Positions 10,469-21,300 of a DNA stretch of 64,000 bases are shown here, one piece after another. A program made the position numbers and the translations under genes. This stretch comes from Trichosphaerium sp. ATCC 40318. Taxonomy: Eukaryota; Discosea; Flabellinia; Trichosidae. Location: contig JALMLS010000531.1 of assembly GCA_038496445.1 (NCBI GenBank), positions 1-64,000 of the forward strand. The letters are read 5' to 3'. The notes below the pieces were generated by a model that was not told where the DNA came from, did no database searches, and was given only the letters and a program-made list of their open reading frames with translations. The first letter of the stretch is position 1, and every line of letters begins with the position of its first letter.

Positions 10469-12590
10469 TTAGTTATTGGTTGCATTTTAACCTAGCAACA
10501 ATAAGAGGTAAAAAACCTATTTTTAAAAAAATCACGTGAACTTACGCTCTGACGCCTTGCACCACCAACACCTCCATCAATTGCTCTCGGAGGGCTAAGA
10601 TGTAAAAGTTTAAGTACAATATTGCCATTTGATAGAACAGTTTTTTGAAATCGTTGGTTCGGATGGTTAGTGTTACACGCCCACAAGTGTAAGTTGCCGT
10701 TATAACCGCCATCAAGACAAAACTGTGTATTTCTCTTTTGATAAGAAAAAAGACCATTGCCCTGAGGTAATTCAATCCAATGTTGATTGTAGTTCGTTAC
10801 TCTGTAGCTCCACAAATACACCTGAAAAGACAAGTCAGCCACTTAAGACATCAAACGAGTTTTCTAGCTTATAAAATCACGTGCGTCATGCCCATTTGCT
10901 CCACCATTGCCTCCATCCAAAGCAAAAATCATCTTATTGCTCTTTCTGATACTAAACATATTGTTGCTTGGTATCGAAGTAGGTCCGTTGTATGGCGGCA
11001 AGCAGCCGTTTGCAACAAAATTTTGAATTCTACTACAGCATTGTGCTTGAGAGATACGTGAGAACCTATCGATCTTATAGTCTCTACATCAAGGTCAATG
11101 GATGCAGTTGTATTGAGAGTAATCTTACGGATTATTTGAAAGACCTGCCATGATACCATCTACGTCATGATTACATCCTGAACTGTGACCAATCTCATGA
11201 CCAATACAACGTCTCAATCGGTGAGCATTTAGCCAAGAGCACTCAGCCATTGATGAAGTCTATAAAACGTTAAGTATATTATGTAATTAGTATGTTGTTC
11301 TGCGTACACATAAGTTGTTTGAAGTCGCAGATCCAATAATATGATTGTGTCGGCAATCGTGTAAAATAATACCTGCTGCAGTATTTGATGGGACGTTCAA
11401 GTCAGATCGCCAATTTTTGAATCTAAACAATATTCCTGGAGGGCACACGCCTGCCGCATAAGAATATGTATTCCATGATTCGGGTCCTGAAAGAGATAAG
11501 CTTTCTTATATAACAACAAACAAGAGTACTGTACCAGGTGCTGTTCTGACTTCAAGTGCTACAATAGTCACACGAAGATTCTAATTGTAGCGTAAGGGTA
11601 TAACAAAGAACAAGAGATTTAGTACAAAGTCAGATTCATAAAAGACGCCAACATCCAACATAGCTGTAAATAGAACTTTAGGAATAAAAAACAATACGAA
11701 CTAACAAAGTACCTGTTTGAATATATGCTATTGTTTCAGCAGCAGTTCCTGTTTTTACTTGGAATCCAACATTGGCGGCAATAGCAAGAGTAAGCTCTCG
11801 TTTAGATTGCGGACAAGGTAGTGGCGGTGGTGAAAAAGGAAGCGTATCGCCTTCTGGTATGCCTCTGGTAAAGTTCGAATTAAAAACGTTGTCAGCATTT
11901 GTGGTTTTGTACCTTTTATTGATTGAGTGTTGGATATCCATCTTGATTGGCGAGCCGACAGATTCTCTATTGGTAATTACTACAGAGATAGGACACAACT
12001 TTACCTCAATAGTAAGTATGATGCACCTCCAGCATTGGATAGGTGAGTTTTCGACATGAACCTTTTGTGCCTGAGAAAACACGTGTTAGCTAAATGAAGG
12101 CCAGAATTTTGTACCTTGATACAGCGTCGAAAGTAATGCGTGTATTATTTAACGTAAATCCTCCAGTGAAGGTACCATCATCACGTGTGATGAATCGTAA
12201 ATCAAGATGAAAATCGCCAACTGCTTTGTACGTATTTGACGGGATTGGAAGAAAAGTCTTGTTCCCTCCACCCTGTACAACAATCTAACAATATTATTAG
12301 GCGCAAAATGTAATGCTTGTAGGTGTACCTTGGCATTGTGAGAAAAGATGGAGTGTTGAACGCAAGTAAAAGTCCAGTTTTTACCATTTTCGAACTTGAA
12401 AATCATCTCTCCATCTTTTGACCCTCTCTTTAACCCTTCGAAAGGTTGAAATGATACTACCACGTGCGTGTCAATAATACGTTTAAAAGTAGGGAAATAA
12501 TACTGCTCAATCGATCGTACTTTCATCGATAACATCAAAATGTTTCGTGTTATCCCAGTATTCTTGGTCCCAACAACAAACAACAAGAGC
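10426..12590 (-). CDS. Zincin metalloprotease (M12B/reprolysin-like) with C-terminal ricin-type lectin
   Basis: A multi-exon gene on the minus strand. A propeptide-like part (12590-12130) is followed by a catalytic domain with LDVGVFYESDF (about 11650-11610), TIVALEVRTAP (near 11545) and the zinc site HEIGHSSGCNHD (near 11195-11160), which matches HExGHxxGxxHD of metzincins, including the third His and the Asp of adamalysin types. A Met-turn-like GIMAG follows. The C-terminal part has two beta-trefoil-like units, ALDGGNGG..VYLWSY (10925-10800) and CLDGGYNGNLHLWACN (near 10725-10675), and a final QQWVFVRV, the QxW motif of ricin B lectins. Stop TAG is at 10426. It probably cleaves extracellular or surface proteins, with the lectin binding sugars. 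The start is not resolved: a hydrophobic stretch like a signal peptide sits at about 12610-12580 in a different frame, so an exon or a sequence shift may be missed. Confidence 0.75.
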
Positions 12591-13504
12591 CAGCGATACT
12601 AATCGAAGGTGAGTAAAATAAAAATAACAACCTGTTTCAGTTTAGTTACATATTGTAAGTATCCTGATCATGTGCTGTGAGTGCTTGCGATATTTGTTTT
12701 TGGTTATACTGCTTGTTAATCTTATGTGAACTATTGCTACCAGGGTATTCCAGGGAAACCTTCGAAACCCAAATCAAACAGCTTGGGCTAACACTCAAAA
12801 TTAGTTCATCTTTATGTGTAGTACGATTTATTCACTAGCGACAACTAGCGATAAGAATTCTATCATGACGGCATACGAAGTCTCATACTGATTTCATATA
12901 CGTTACACAGAAGATAACAATTTAGTTATCCGATAGGCACCCTTCTTACCATTCGAAATCACGTGCGAAATGTTTTCTGATTTTCGTGACAGTGCACATT
13001 AGATTGCGAATAATAAAAAACATTAGCCTCTTTTAGGTGGTTCTGAACCTGAACAATCGTCAGGTGATCAATAATTTACTTAAAAATAGAACAACTAGCT
13101 GCCGTAAGCACGATACATTGTGCGCATTTCATGGTAAATTTGTTTCTATTACTTAGAAGTGCGGGTTATGGTGAAACAAAAGGGGTGGTTTTATCGGGTT
13201 TTTTGTTACAGAGCTACCTATGTACCCTACTAGCGTATTTAGCACTTTTCATTGTTTGTTGGCAGCTACCACGAACCCTACACTATTACGATTCACTGTT
13301 TTTATTACCAGTAAACCTTTCCGGAATCTGTAAAGTAAAAGTGTAAACGCTTTCAAAAAAAAAAGTCAGCTTGCGTAGTAGCACGTGCAGACGTATTTAA
13401 GGAACAGTCAATATAAACCATACCAAGGTATCAAATGTGGTAACAATCATGTGCAAAAAGAGCTAGAAAGTATAAGGGGTAATTTATCAAGGATCCTTTT
13501 TGCT
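12591..13504. other. Intergenic, no gene seen
   Basis: About 900 bases between the metalloprotease and Ran-like genes, which are both on the minus strand. The only long frame (13131-13346, plus) is a hydrophobic 71-codon stretch with no supporting feature. Two CACGTG palindromes occur, at about 12960 and 13382. Confidence 0.5.
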
Positions 13505-14386
13505 TTAAATGTCATCTTCGTATGTTGCGATGGGCACTTTCTGTGCTTGTGAGATAATTTGAGTCATATCTTTAACATGGTTGAGATCTATGTTGGATGG
13601 TATTTGGAACGCTGGAGGCTTAACAATGGATAACTTTTCATCTCTGTTTTTTTTAAGAATCAGTTCAATTTTAGAGGTTTTGACTTGTTGCGTACCCGAC
13701 AATCTTTCTAAGTAGGTGAAGGAATGGTTCTAATGTATTAAAATCTTCTTTTACTAACACCCATTAATGGAATAATAGTGGAGGCAATTGTTTCTTGCTT
13801 TTTTCTTCAAAGTACCTGACATCGGGAAGTACTCAAGACCTTTCCTGGCAGGATACAATATCACTCTGTGAGGCACCTATTTGTCAATAGATGAGTACTA
13901 TAAAGGGTCGCTTGTTGTACCTTATGAGGTCGTAAGTCTATTTTGTTACCTACCATAACAATAGGGATACTACACACTCGAGAAATATCTTTCCACCAGC
14001 TTGGTGTATTCTTATACGTAACACGTGAATTAACAGCAAACATGATAATTGCACCACCAGAGTTTGCACTAGAGATATAAGTCTCCGACTTTTAGGCTCG
14101 TTACAGTGAAACACATACTAGAACGCATCTCTTGGTCGACCAAACTTTTCTGAGCTTTTGAGCTGAAATAGCTGTAAAATTATTTTACCACGTGATGTGA
14201 ACAATGGTATTTCATCTACTACGCTTGTAAGAGTTGCTAGTATTTATTTTAGTATGGTTGTAGACTTATGAGGTGACTACCAATGTACTTATGCTTAGAA
14301 TCATGATCTCTAAGGCTGCTCACGAGAGATTCTTTGCCAACACCGTAGTCACCAACAACTGCCACTTTAAACTTCGGCCACTGCAT
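13505..14386 (-). CDS. Ran-like small GTPase with degenerate nucleotide/catalytic motifs
   Basis: Exons on the minus strand run from ATG 14386 (MQWPKFKVAVVGDYG) to TAA 13505. Collinear similarity to Ran is clear: AIIMFAVNSRVTYKNTP, then RVCSIPIVMVGNKIDLR (G4 NKxD intact), KGLEYFPMS in place of the G5 region, LEPFLHLLRKIVG, and a C-terminal extension ending YEDDI, like the acidic DEDDDL-type end of Ran. Key positions are altered. G1 reads GDYGVGKES, with Glu where Mg-binding Thr/Ser follows the Lys. G3, normally DTAGQEKFGG, reads FQLKSSEKFGR, so the Asp and catalytic Gln are lost. It could be a pseudo-GTPase acting as a binding protein or decoy in nuclear transport, or a decaying duplicate; the open frame and spliceable introns favour a maintained gene. 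A 3' fragment of it is embedded in both repeat arms. Confidence 0.75.
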
Positions 14387-14729
14387 CTGTAGAGTAAAGC
14401 AGTTACATAACGCCATCGCCAAACCTGCTAGGTTGGATTTACGTACTGTAGCGCTGGTGATTCGTTTACGATTGTTCGTGGAATTAGATTAAATTGTGGA
14501 GGCGTATTAGAAGCTTGTCATTATTGTACGCTCAATCAGAAACAAGATTGCTCGGAATAAGACATCTATTGACCGCAAACAACGATATTGTTATTATTAG
14601 TACCACCTGGCTATTTTGTCTACGCTGACATTAACGTTGGTGTATCAGATAGGAGTATGATCCATAATAGTGCGTTTTTCTTTTATTGATACGTTAACTT
14701 TACAGCTGTCGCATTGAGTTGGCCTATTA

Positions 14730-15494
14730 ATGAGTTTAGATGATAAAGCGCACGTATTTTTTAACGAATTACACTACTACAACTGGGGTGTTACAACTGG
14801 ACAAGCTATAGAGATCGCTGGTCCTTCAGGTACTTTTCATTGTGTTAGAGTAGAAATACGTATTTTTCGAGTCTACACGCGATTTGCGCTTGTCAATATC
14901 ATTAACAGGCATAAATTGATAATTTAGATACAAATCTAACTGATTGGCAAATTGTTTTGTATAGTGAACACGACGGCAAAGCAACGAGCAATGTGACGCT
15001 AGCAGGTACCTCGTGGTACAGTACAATAGTATTAAACTAATAATTAAACGAAAGGCACCATACCAGACTTACAGAATGGCTTCGGTGTAGTACACATACC
15101 TATGACGCTACCTCAGCAAGCTGGTATCGCTCTAGTAAACGAGAACGCTGAATTAGTACATTTCGTGAGCTATGGCGGCAAGTTCTTCTATTCCAATGCA
15201 CCTTGTTTCATCTGATTTAATTAAACAGGTTCTGGGTCCTTTTATGGCCGTGATGGACCTGCTTCAGGTATTAATAGTGATCATATACCTTTAATAGAGC
15301 CTTGGCTCAATAAACGCGGATGGTCTTTGCAGCTTAAAGGCTCTGGACATCTGTATGGTGATTTTAAATGGCGTGGACCAGAACCACAATGTTTTGGTAG
15401 TATAAATGATAATCAATCCTTCGGTGCGTGTTCCAAAAATCAACCTGTGAATAAATATCTTCACGCAGTAAAACCAAACGAGATTTTATATTAA
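14730..15494 (+). CDS. Lamin-tail-domain (LTD) protein
   Basis: Four exons by eye, with ATG 14730 and TAA ending 15494. It begins FNELHYYNWG..GQAIEIAGPSG, then NLTDWQIVLYSEHDG, IPDLQNGFGVV, GIALVNENAELVHFVSYGG, and near the end WSLQLKGSGHLYGDFKW. This follows the LTD fold closely (INEFHYDN..GEFIEIAGPAGT..LxGWxIxLYNG..IALVD..VxFLSYEG). Such domains occur in secreted or nuclear-scaffold proteins and often accompany extracellular phosphodiesterases and nucleases. No signal peptide is visible before FNELHYY, so an upstream exon may be missing. The next gene downstream on the same strand is a PhoD-like phosphatase, and a fusion or shared function is possible. Confidence 0.75.
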
Positions 15495-15642
15495 GAAATA
15501 AGAAAACTGATGTCAATACGAGATTGTGACACTTCGTTCATTGAATGATATATGTCAATTCTTTTTTGTTTCGTTAGCGTTTATTATCAATCCCTATTGT
15601 AACATATAAATATTAGGTACACCGTTACCCACAGGGATAGTA

Positions 15643-17825
15643 ATGGGGCCAAGTGTTTTATTTAGAGGTTGTGATAACTCAAATTATAAACTTGCTATCA
15701 TATTAGTTATCGATACTCTTTATATCAGAGGTACGTGCACCCATTTTGGTCTTTACAACTGTACCTTATACTATCTCTTGTTCTTCTAGCGTAAGCACTA
15801 ATAAGTTAATTAATTATTGATTTTAGATGATCCAAAGCTTACAGTAGAGCCACAACCTCAAACTCCTATAAATTCTATAGAATTAGCTAAACTTGATAAT
15901 ATGAAAGTTCTTCGTTTCGATTTTACAATGAACCAATATGAATCTGAGTATATTGTAACATACACACTGAACCAAACGTCACACAACATAGTTGTACGCT
16001 TTAGGAATAGAAAAATACAATACCGAAATTTCTACATGAAAACGAAAGATAGTTCAACAGCTGTTGACTTATAACGTCGTTTCTAATTGTTTTGATAGGT
16101 GCCTGGTACCAGCACAGATATACGGCTTTCTGCATATTCATGTAATAATACATGCTCTAAACCTAGTGAAGGAAAGCCAGCCTTCTCTTTGTGGAAAGAT
16201 ATGCTTGAGAAACATAAACAAGATAAATTTCATCTTTTAGTTCATGCTGGTGATCAAGTGTATTCTGACTCACCGTATCCTTACATATGGGAAGTAAGTA
16301 CATATGTAATACATAATACTGTTTAAATAGTCCAACAGAGTCGAAGGGCTGGTGGTTTACATGGGTTTTTTAACTTTTGTTTCTTTTAGGATATAAAAAG
16401 TCTTCATCAAGGAACAGTTTCGTTTGAAACAAGCAGTAATGCTATTAAAGCAAAGTGGCCATTCTCAACTGAAGATCAGCAACAAGCACGACATTTTTAC
16501 TGGCGGACTTATGCAGAGTTATTTGGCCAAATGAATGTAGCTCCTCTTCTAGCACAAGTTCCAGGTACAATTTGTTTTTCCCTAGATTTTGTTGTTGCTT
16601 TTTGATTGAAGTTCGATTTAGGTATTATGATGTGGGATGATCATGATATATTTGATGGATACGGTAGTGTAAGTAATAGTATATTATAGTATAATAGCAT
16701 GCGTCATTTGATTGGTTATTAATAGTTTGTAGTTCCCTCCACATGTTCAAAAATCTCCGGTATTTAAGGGGTTGTTTGCTGCAGCAAAAGAAGCCTTTTG
16801 TTTATTTCAACTTGGATGTTCCCCTGATGACTTACCTGCCACTACGTTAGAGAATCAATCATGTACAACTATCGCCTATATGATGCGATTTTATTGATGT
16901 TTCTGTTTAGACTTCAGTCAGACTTATCGTATTAATGATATGGCTATACTAAGCTTAGATTGTAGATCAGAAAGATCTAAGAAACAAGTAATGTCACGTG
17001 AAACTTGGTCTGCTATTGATACGTTATTGGATAAACTAGTAAACGAAGACATATGTCACTTCGTAGTACTGTCTCCAGTACCAGTGATGTACGGTAATTA
17101 TGGTGCAGTAGTTGATAAGGTACATTGGTTTTTTTGAAAAAAATTGAACTTTTTTCTGGTTTTTCAACTTACGCTTTATCAGATGCTTGAACTAGCTAAT
17201 CATCGATACACAGATGATTTCCTTGACCAGTGGTCAAGTCATCGCCATTACTTAGAAAGAAGGATGTTTGTAGAGTCTCTGGAGAGATTTGTTCAACGAA
17301 AGAGCGGATGTAGGGTTTCTATTATTTCAGGTGATGCACATGTTGCTGCGCACTCTGTTATGGTTCCTAAGAAGCTATGGCTTTTTGGTAATATTCCACC
17401 AAATAACGGTGGTATATTTAACAATTTTACAACATCAGGGATTGGTTCATTTAGACCTGCAGGTAATTACAATATAATGTACCTTAAAAAAAAATGCATT
17501 TCAAAAAAAAAGTTTTATTGGTTTTCGTCAGCGAGGTTGGGGTTCATGTGACTACTAAATGCTTACTTGCCTTGTAGGAAATTTTTTTGCTCTTGGTTTG
17601 AAGTGGTCTGCTGGTCATAACCAGGATGTTACACCTAATACAAAAGGATATTTAAGACAATTTAAGGGAACATCAGTCACACATATCACCGAAAGGAATT
17701 TTATGACTATGTACTTTGAAGCGGAAGAAAAAGGATGCCATGTCCAGTGGCACATTGAAGGAGGTGATTCGAATACATACAAATTTTATATGCGCAAGTT
17801 TTTACATAAAGCACAGTCAACTTGA
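15643..17825 (+). CDS. PhoD-like alkaline phosphatase/phosphodiesterase
   Basis: About eight exons ending at TGA 17825. The first recognisable exon carries MGPSVLFRGCDN (ATG 15643, the best available start), followed by a beta-sandwich-like exon (15828-16073). The metallophosphatase core shows HLLVHAGDQVYSDSPYPYIWE (16229-16290), MMWDDHDIFDGYGSFPP (16628-16745), and later SIISGDAHVAAHSVM (17318-17365) and TTSGIGS (17437-17455). GDQxYxD, WDDHDxxDGxG and GDxH are the metal-binding and catalytic blocks of the PhoD family. It presumably hydrolyses phosphate mono- or diesters with a Fe/Ca-type centre. No signal peptide is seen at the chosen start, so location is uncertain. It follows the LTD gene by about 150 bases on the same strand. 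Confidence 0.85.
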
Positions 17826-18319
17826 AAAAAAACAGTTGTAATTCTACAAGCCCACAAATAAAGTGAAACTAAGCCACCGATTAGTCTACGCTGACACATG
17901 CGATTAAAGCTTGTAGACTCTAGACTAACTTCGTTCTACAGAGATTACGTAGAGTCATCTTCTCCATTAAACTATTGGTGGCGTATTTTGAGGTAGTTGC
18001 TGATTGATCCGCTTGGATGATTGATTTTACGCCAAACACATGTTTAAACCATTTTAAACTTACCAACACTAACGCAGCACGTTCTCTACTGCCTAGAAGT
18101 GGTTCCAACATGTCGGACAACGATAGTGGTACGTTTACGCTCTTAAATCGTGTGTTTGCGCGTAGAAAACACTTTTGTATCGCGCAGAAGCTATACCACG
18201 CTCTGCCTTGCCAATGAAACGCTTCTGAAGGCGAATTCTGCGGTTGTTAATTTGCATGACTTTTTTTATATTATCAACGCCCACCGACACCACAACACCA
18301 ATTAACAAGTACTAGAGGC
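17826..18319. other. Intergenic / upstream region of large gene copy B
   Basis: About 500 bases. A 66-codon minus-strand frame at 17920-18120 shows no recognisable motif, and I do not call it. The 5' exon of the downstream ATPase/Ubl gene may begin in the last part of this interval. Confidence 0.4.
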
Positions 18320-21300
18320 AAGAAACACCCAGAGTGTTGATCCAACACCAGGTGAGCAGAAAGTTATGCTACGTACGTTATTTTATCAAATTCAGTAATT
18401 ACACGCAACTATGCGCTTTCGCGAATCAATCATGTCTTTGAAAAAACTAATTCTGTGCAATACTAGGTTTCGATTCTGAGGAACTTGCGAAGTTGGATTC
18501 AAAGGGCATCAGAGATTTAGCCCGCATCCACACTACCTTTAATGTGAATGACGACCTGCCACAACTTCGAGCATGCCTAGAGGGCCAACATACCGAGAGT
18601 GTTATTATCCTGGATCTGTTTTATGACACTTATCTCGAGCTGTTGAAAACATTTGTAGGCAACACAATAAGCCTGAGTGAACCAAGCGGGCCTGGCCAAC
18701 AGGCACACCCAAAATCGTACTTCACCCCAATTTTGGGACTTTACTTCGGATGTGGTACTTATTATTACCTTGGTTGTTTGTATTATTTTTGAGTCTTAAG
18801 TTTCTTAGGCAAGACAACATTTTTGATGAATTTTCAAGTGGCTATTTCGACAGGCCTTTTACATTACATAGAAGAAGCTGGATTAAACCATTTTGATATA
18901 CCACCATTTAGTCAGGATCCAAAGAAGAATAAAGCTGCTGTAACAACGCTTGCAGAAAATATCCTCGAAGGAGACATGGTATTTATCGATGTGCGATTCA
19001 TCAAACCAATGTCTGATGCCAAATTCAATGAAGCGGAATGCAACAAAAAAGTTATTGAAAACTTTTTTGAGCAAATAAATAAAGCACGTGGATTAGGTAC
19101 AAAGCTTGAACTCACATTTATTCTCTCTAACACTGTGTAGACTTTGCCAAGTTTTTTGAAGAAATAAAAAATACAAGTGAATTAGGTACAAGAAAGTTGA
19201 ACTTATAAACATGTTCTAACACTTTGTAGGCTCAGATGATATTCCTAAAAAAATGGACACTTTAGAAAACGCAATAATATTCTATCACAACAACGTGGAA
19301 CACGATCTCCCACTTGTTGTTTGCATAGACGAGTTAAGCCCAACAAATAGATTCTCGACAGAATCGGTAAATTTTTTGTTTTTTTGGATTGAAGTTAACA
19401 AGTACCAGCTAAAAGGATTTGAACTTTTCGTGGGATGGATATGGGGATCTGTATACGATGCTGCATTTAAATTGAAAGGAGAGCGCGAAATACATTTCGT
19501 GATGGCCGGACACAACCCAATTTTCATGGACATTGGTGGGTTAGAAGACACCAACGAAGTTTCAACGTGGAGACGTGATTCGATTACAAAAAGTAAACCA
19601 CTTCTCCTAAACGTACATTTAGCAGATATTAAATGCTTTATGACTAACTTTACTAGACGTTTACACCAGAGTTTATGTGCAGAATTATTGATAAGGCAAT
19701 AAATGTGCATGACCAACCTATTCGCTTTGATGACGATGCAAAGGAAGAGTATACAAAGGCCATAGTTGATGATTATGCAGGTCATCCTAGATATATACAA
19801 AATATATTCAAGTAAGCTATTGGTAAAAGTCCTTGCGCTAATGTTGTACTCAGTGGAGAATTGGCTTTAGCGAGAGAGTATTTGCGTTGCCAAAAGTACA
19901 TTACAAACAGTTACCAGTGAAATTTATTGTTCTATTTTTAGGAAATGTAAGCATATCAAGCTAGAAGATGTAAAACAGTACGGATTAAACATAATTACTA
20001 GCTCACTCATAGTTTGATTTAAGAATGGTGGCAGAGGCGTGGAATAGGGCTACACACACAGATGACAGGGAAAGAGAAATAAACAATATCTTGGATCCAT
20101 GCATGTTCGATGCAGCAGGATATGACTCTGTGCTATTCGCGTTTGCTAAAATAGCCCTGGTTTCTCGCTATAATCTCCCTATAGCAGTAGGAGAAACTGT
20201 AGAAGAGGCCATGGCAACAAAGTTTCAAATTAACAAAAAGGAGACCACTAGTAGAACTATTTTTTCGCTCAAAAAGATACACTCAATTGTACCAATGATG
20301 CTCACACAAGAGAAAAAAGGAAAAGCAACATTCCTTTATCCGAAGCTCCCAGCTCCTGTGACAAAGTTTTTAAGCGATAACTGTTCAGAAAGCCAACTGA
20401 AAGATTGGTTGCAATTTGGGAAAAGTGCCGACAAAGGTACTTAGCCAGATTGGTTTATCTTAATATTGCTAGGAGCACTATTAGAGAGGATATCAAAACT
20501 TGGGTTCGGTGAGCACAAGGGCAAACAATTCTCAGACGTTATACCATCTTTAGCAGACACTAAATTGAAGGTAAGACCTTTAAATTGTTTTTCTACAACA
20601 TAACAACATATAGGGAGTTAACATTCCAACAATATGTAATTCGTTTCCTAAAGTGACCAGCGGAGCAGGACTTCTCAAGTCTGAAATTACCGAAAAACAA
20701 GCAAAAGAATTGCTACAAGCACACAGTACAGATTTTATGAAAATATGGAAGGTGTACTCACCTCCTTGCATGCTAAATCCTTGCTCAATGTCGAGTATGT
20801 GAAACGTTTCTACGTATACAGTTTATTAAACAATAAGCAGGTTCAATGGACTTTTATCTCAAGGGATGTACAATTGGAAATGCTGAAGGTACAACCGCAG
20901 TGTGCAATATCGGATGCCAAATGAAGGTAAATTGCTACGGATAAAACCTTAATTAATCTTTTTTGATATAGGCGGAACAAGATGGATTAATGTTTAATCA
21001 GATAGCCCGTGAGCTCAACAAGTATCATGTGGATACTTCTGATGCATCAATTAACGTGGTAATGTTTTTATGTGTTAAAATAGGCGCAGAGTTGACAGCA
21101 TGCCTTGGAGACACAACTGTTATGCTTGAACGTACGTACACATAGCTTTTAATTATTATTGTACGAAATTAACACAACAACAATGTAGCTGGAGAATACA
21201 GAAAAGTTCCTGGCAAAGCTCTGTTTAACGTTACTACGAATACAATTATCATTAATGGTAAAAAGGTATGCTGTACCCCATTGTCAACAAAATACTAATG

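Noticed and set aside
13131..13346. Hydrophobic 71-codon frame that could be a membrane protein
   Set aside because: There is no supporting motif, paralogue or splice context. AT-rich spacer easily gives such frames.
17920..18120. 66-codon minus-strand frame between PhoD-like and copy B
   Set aside because: No recognisable motif, and it lies in a probable upstream region.
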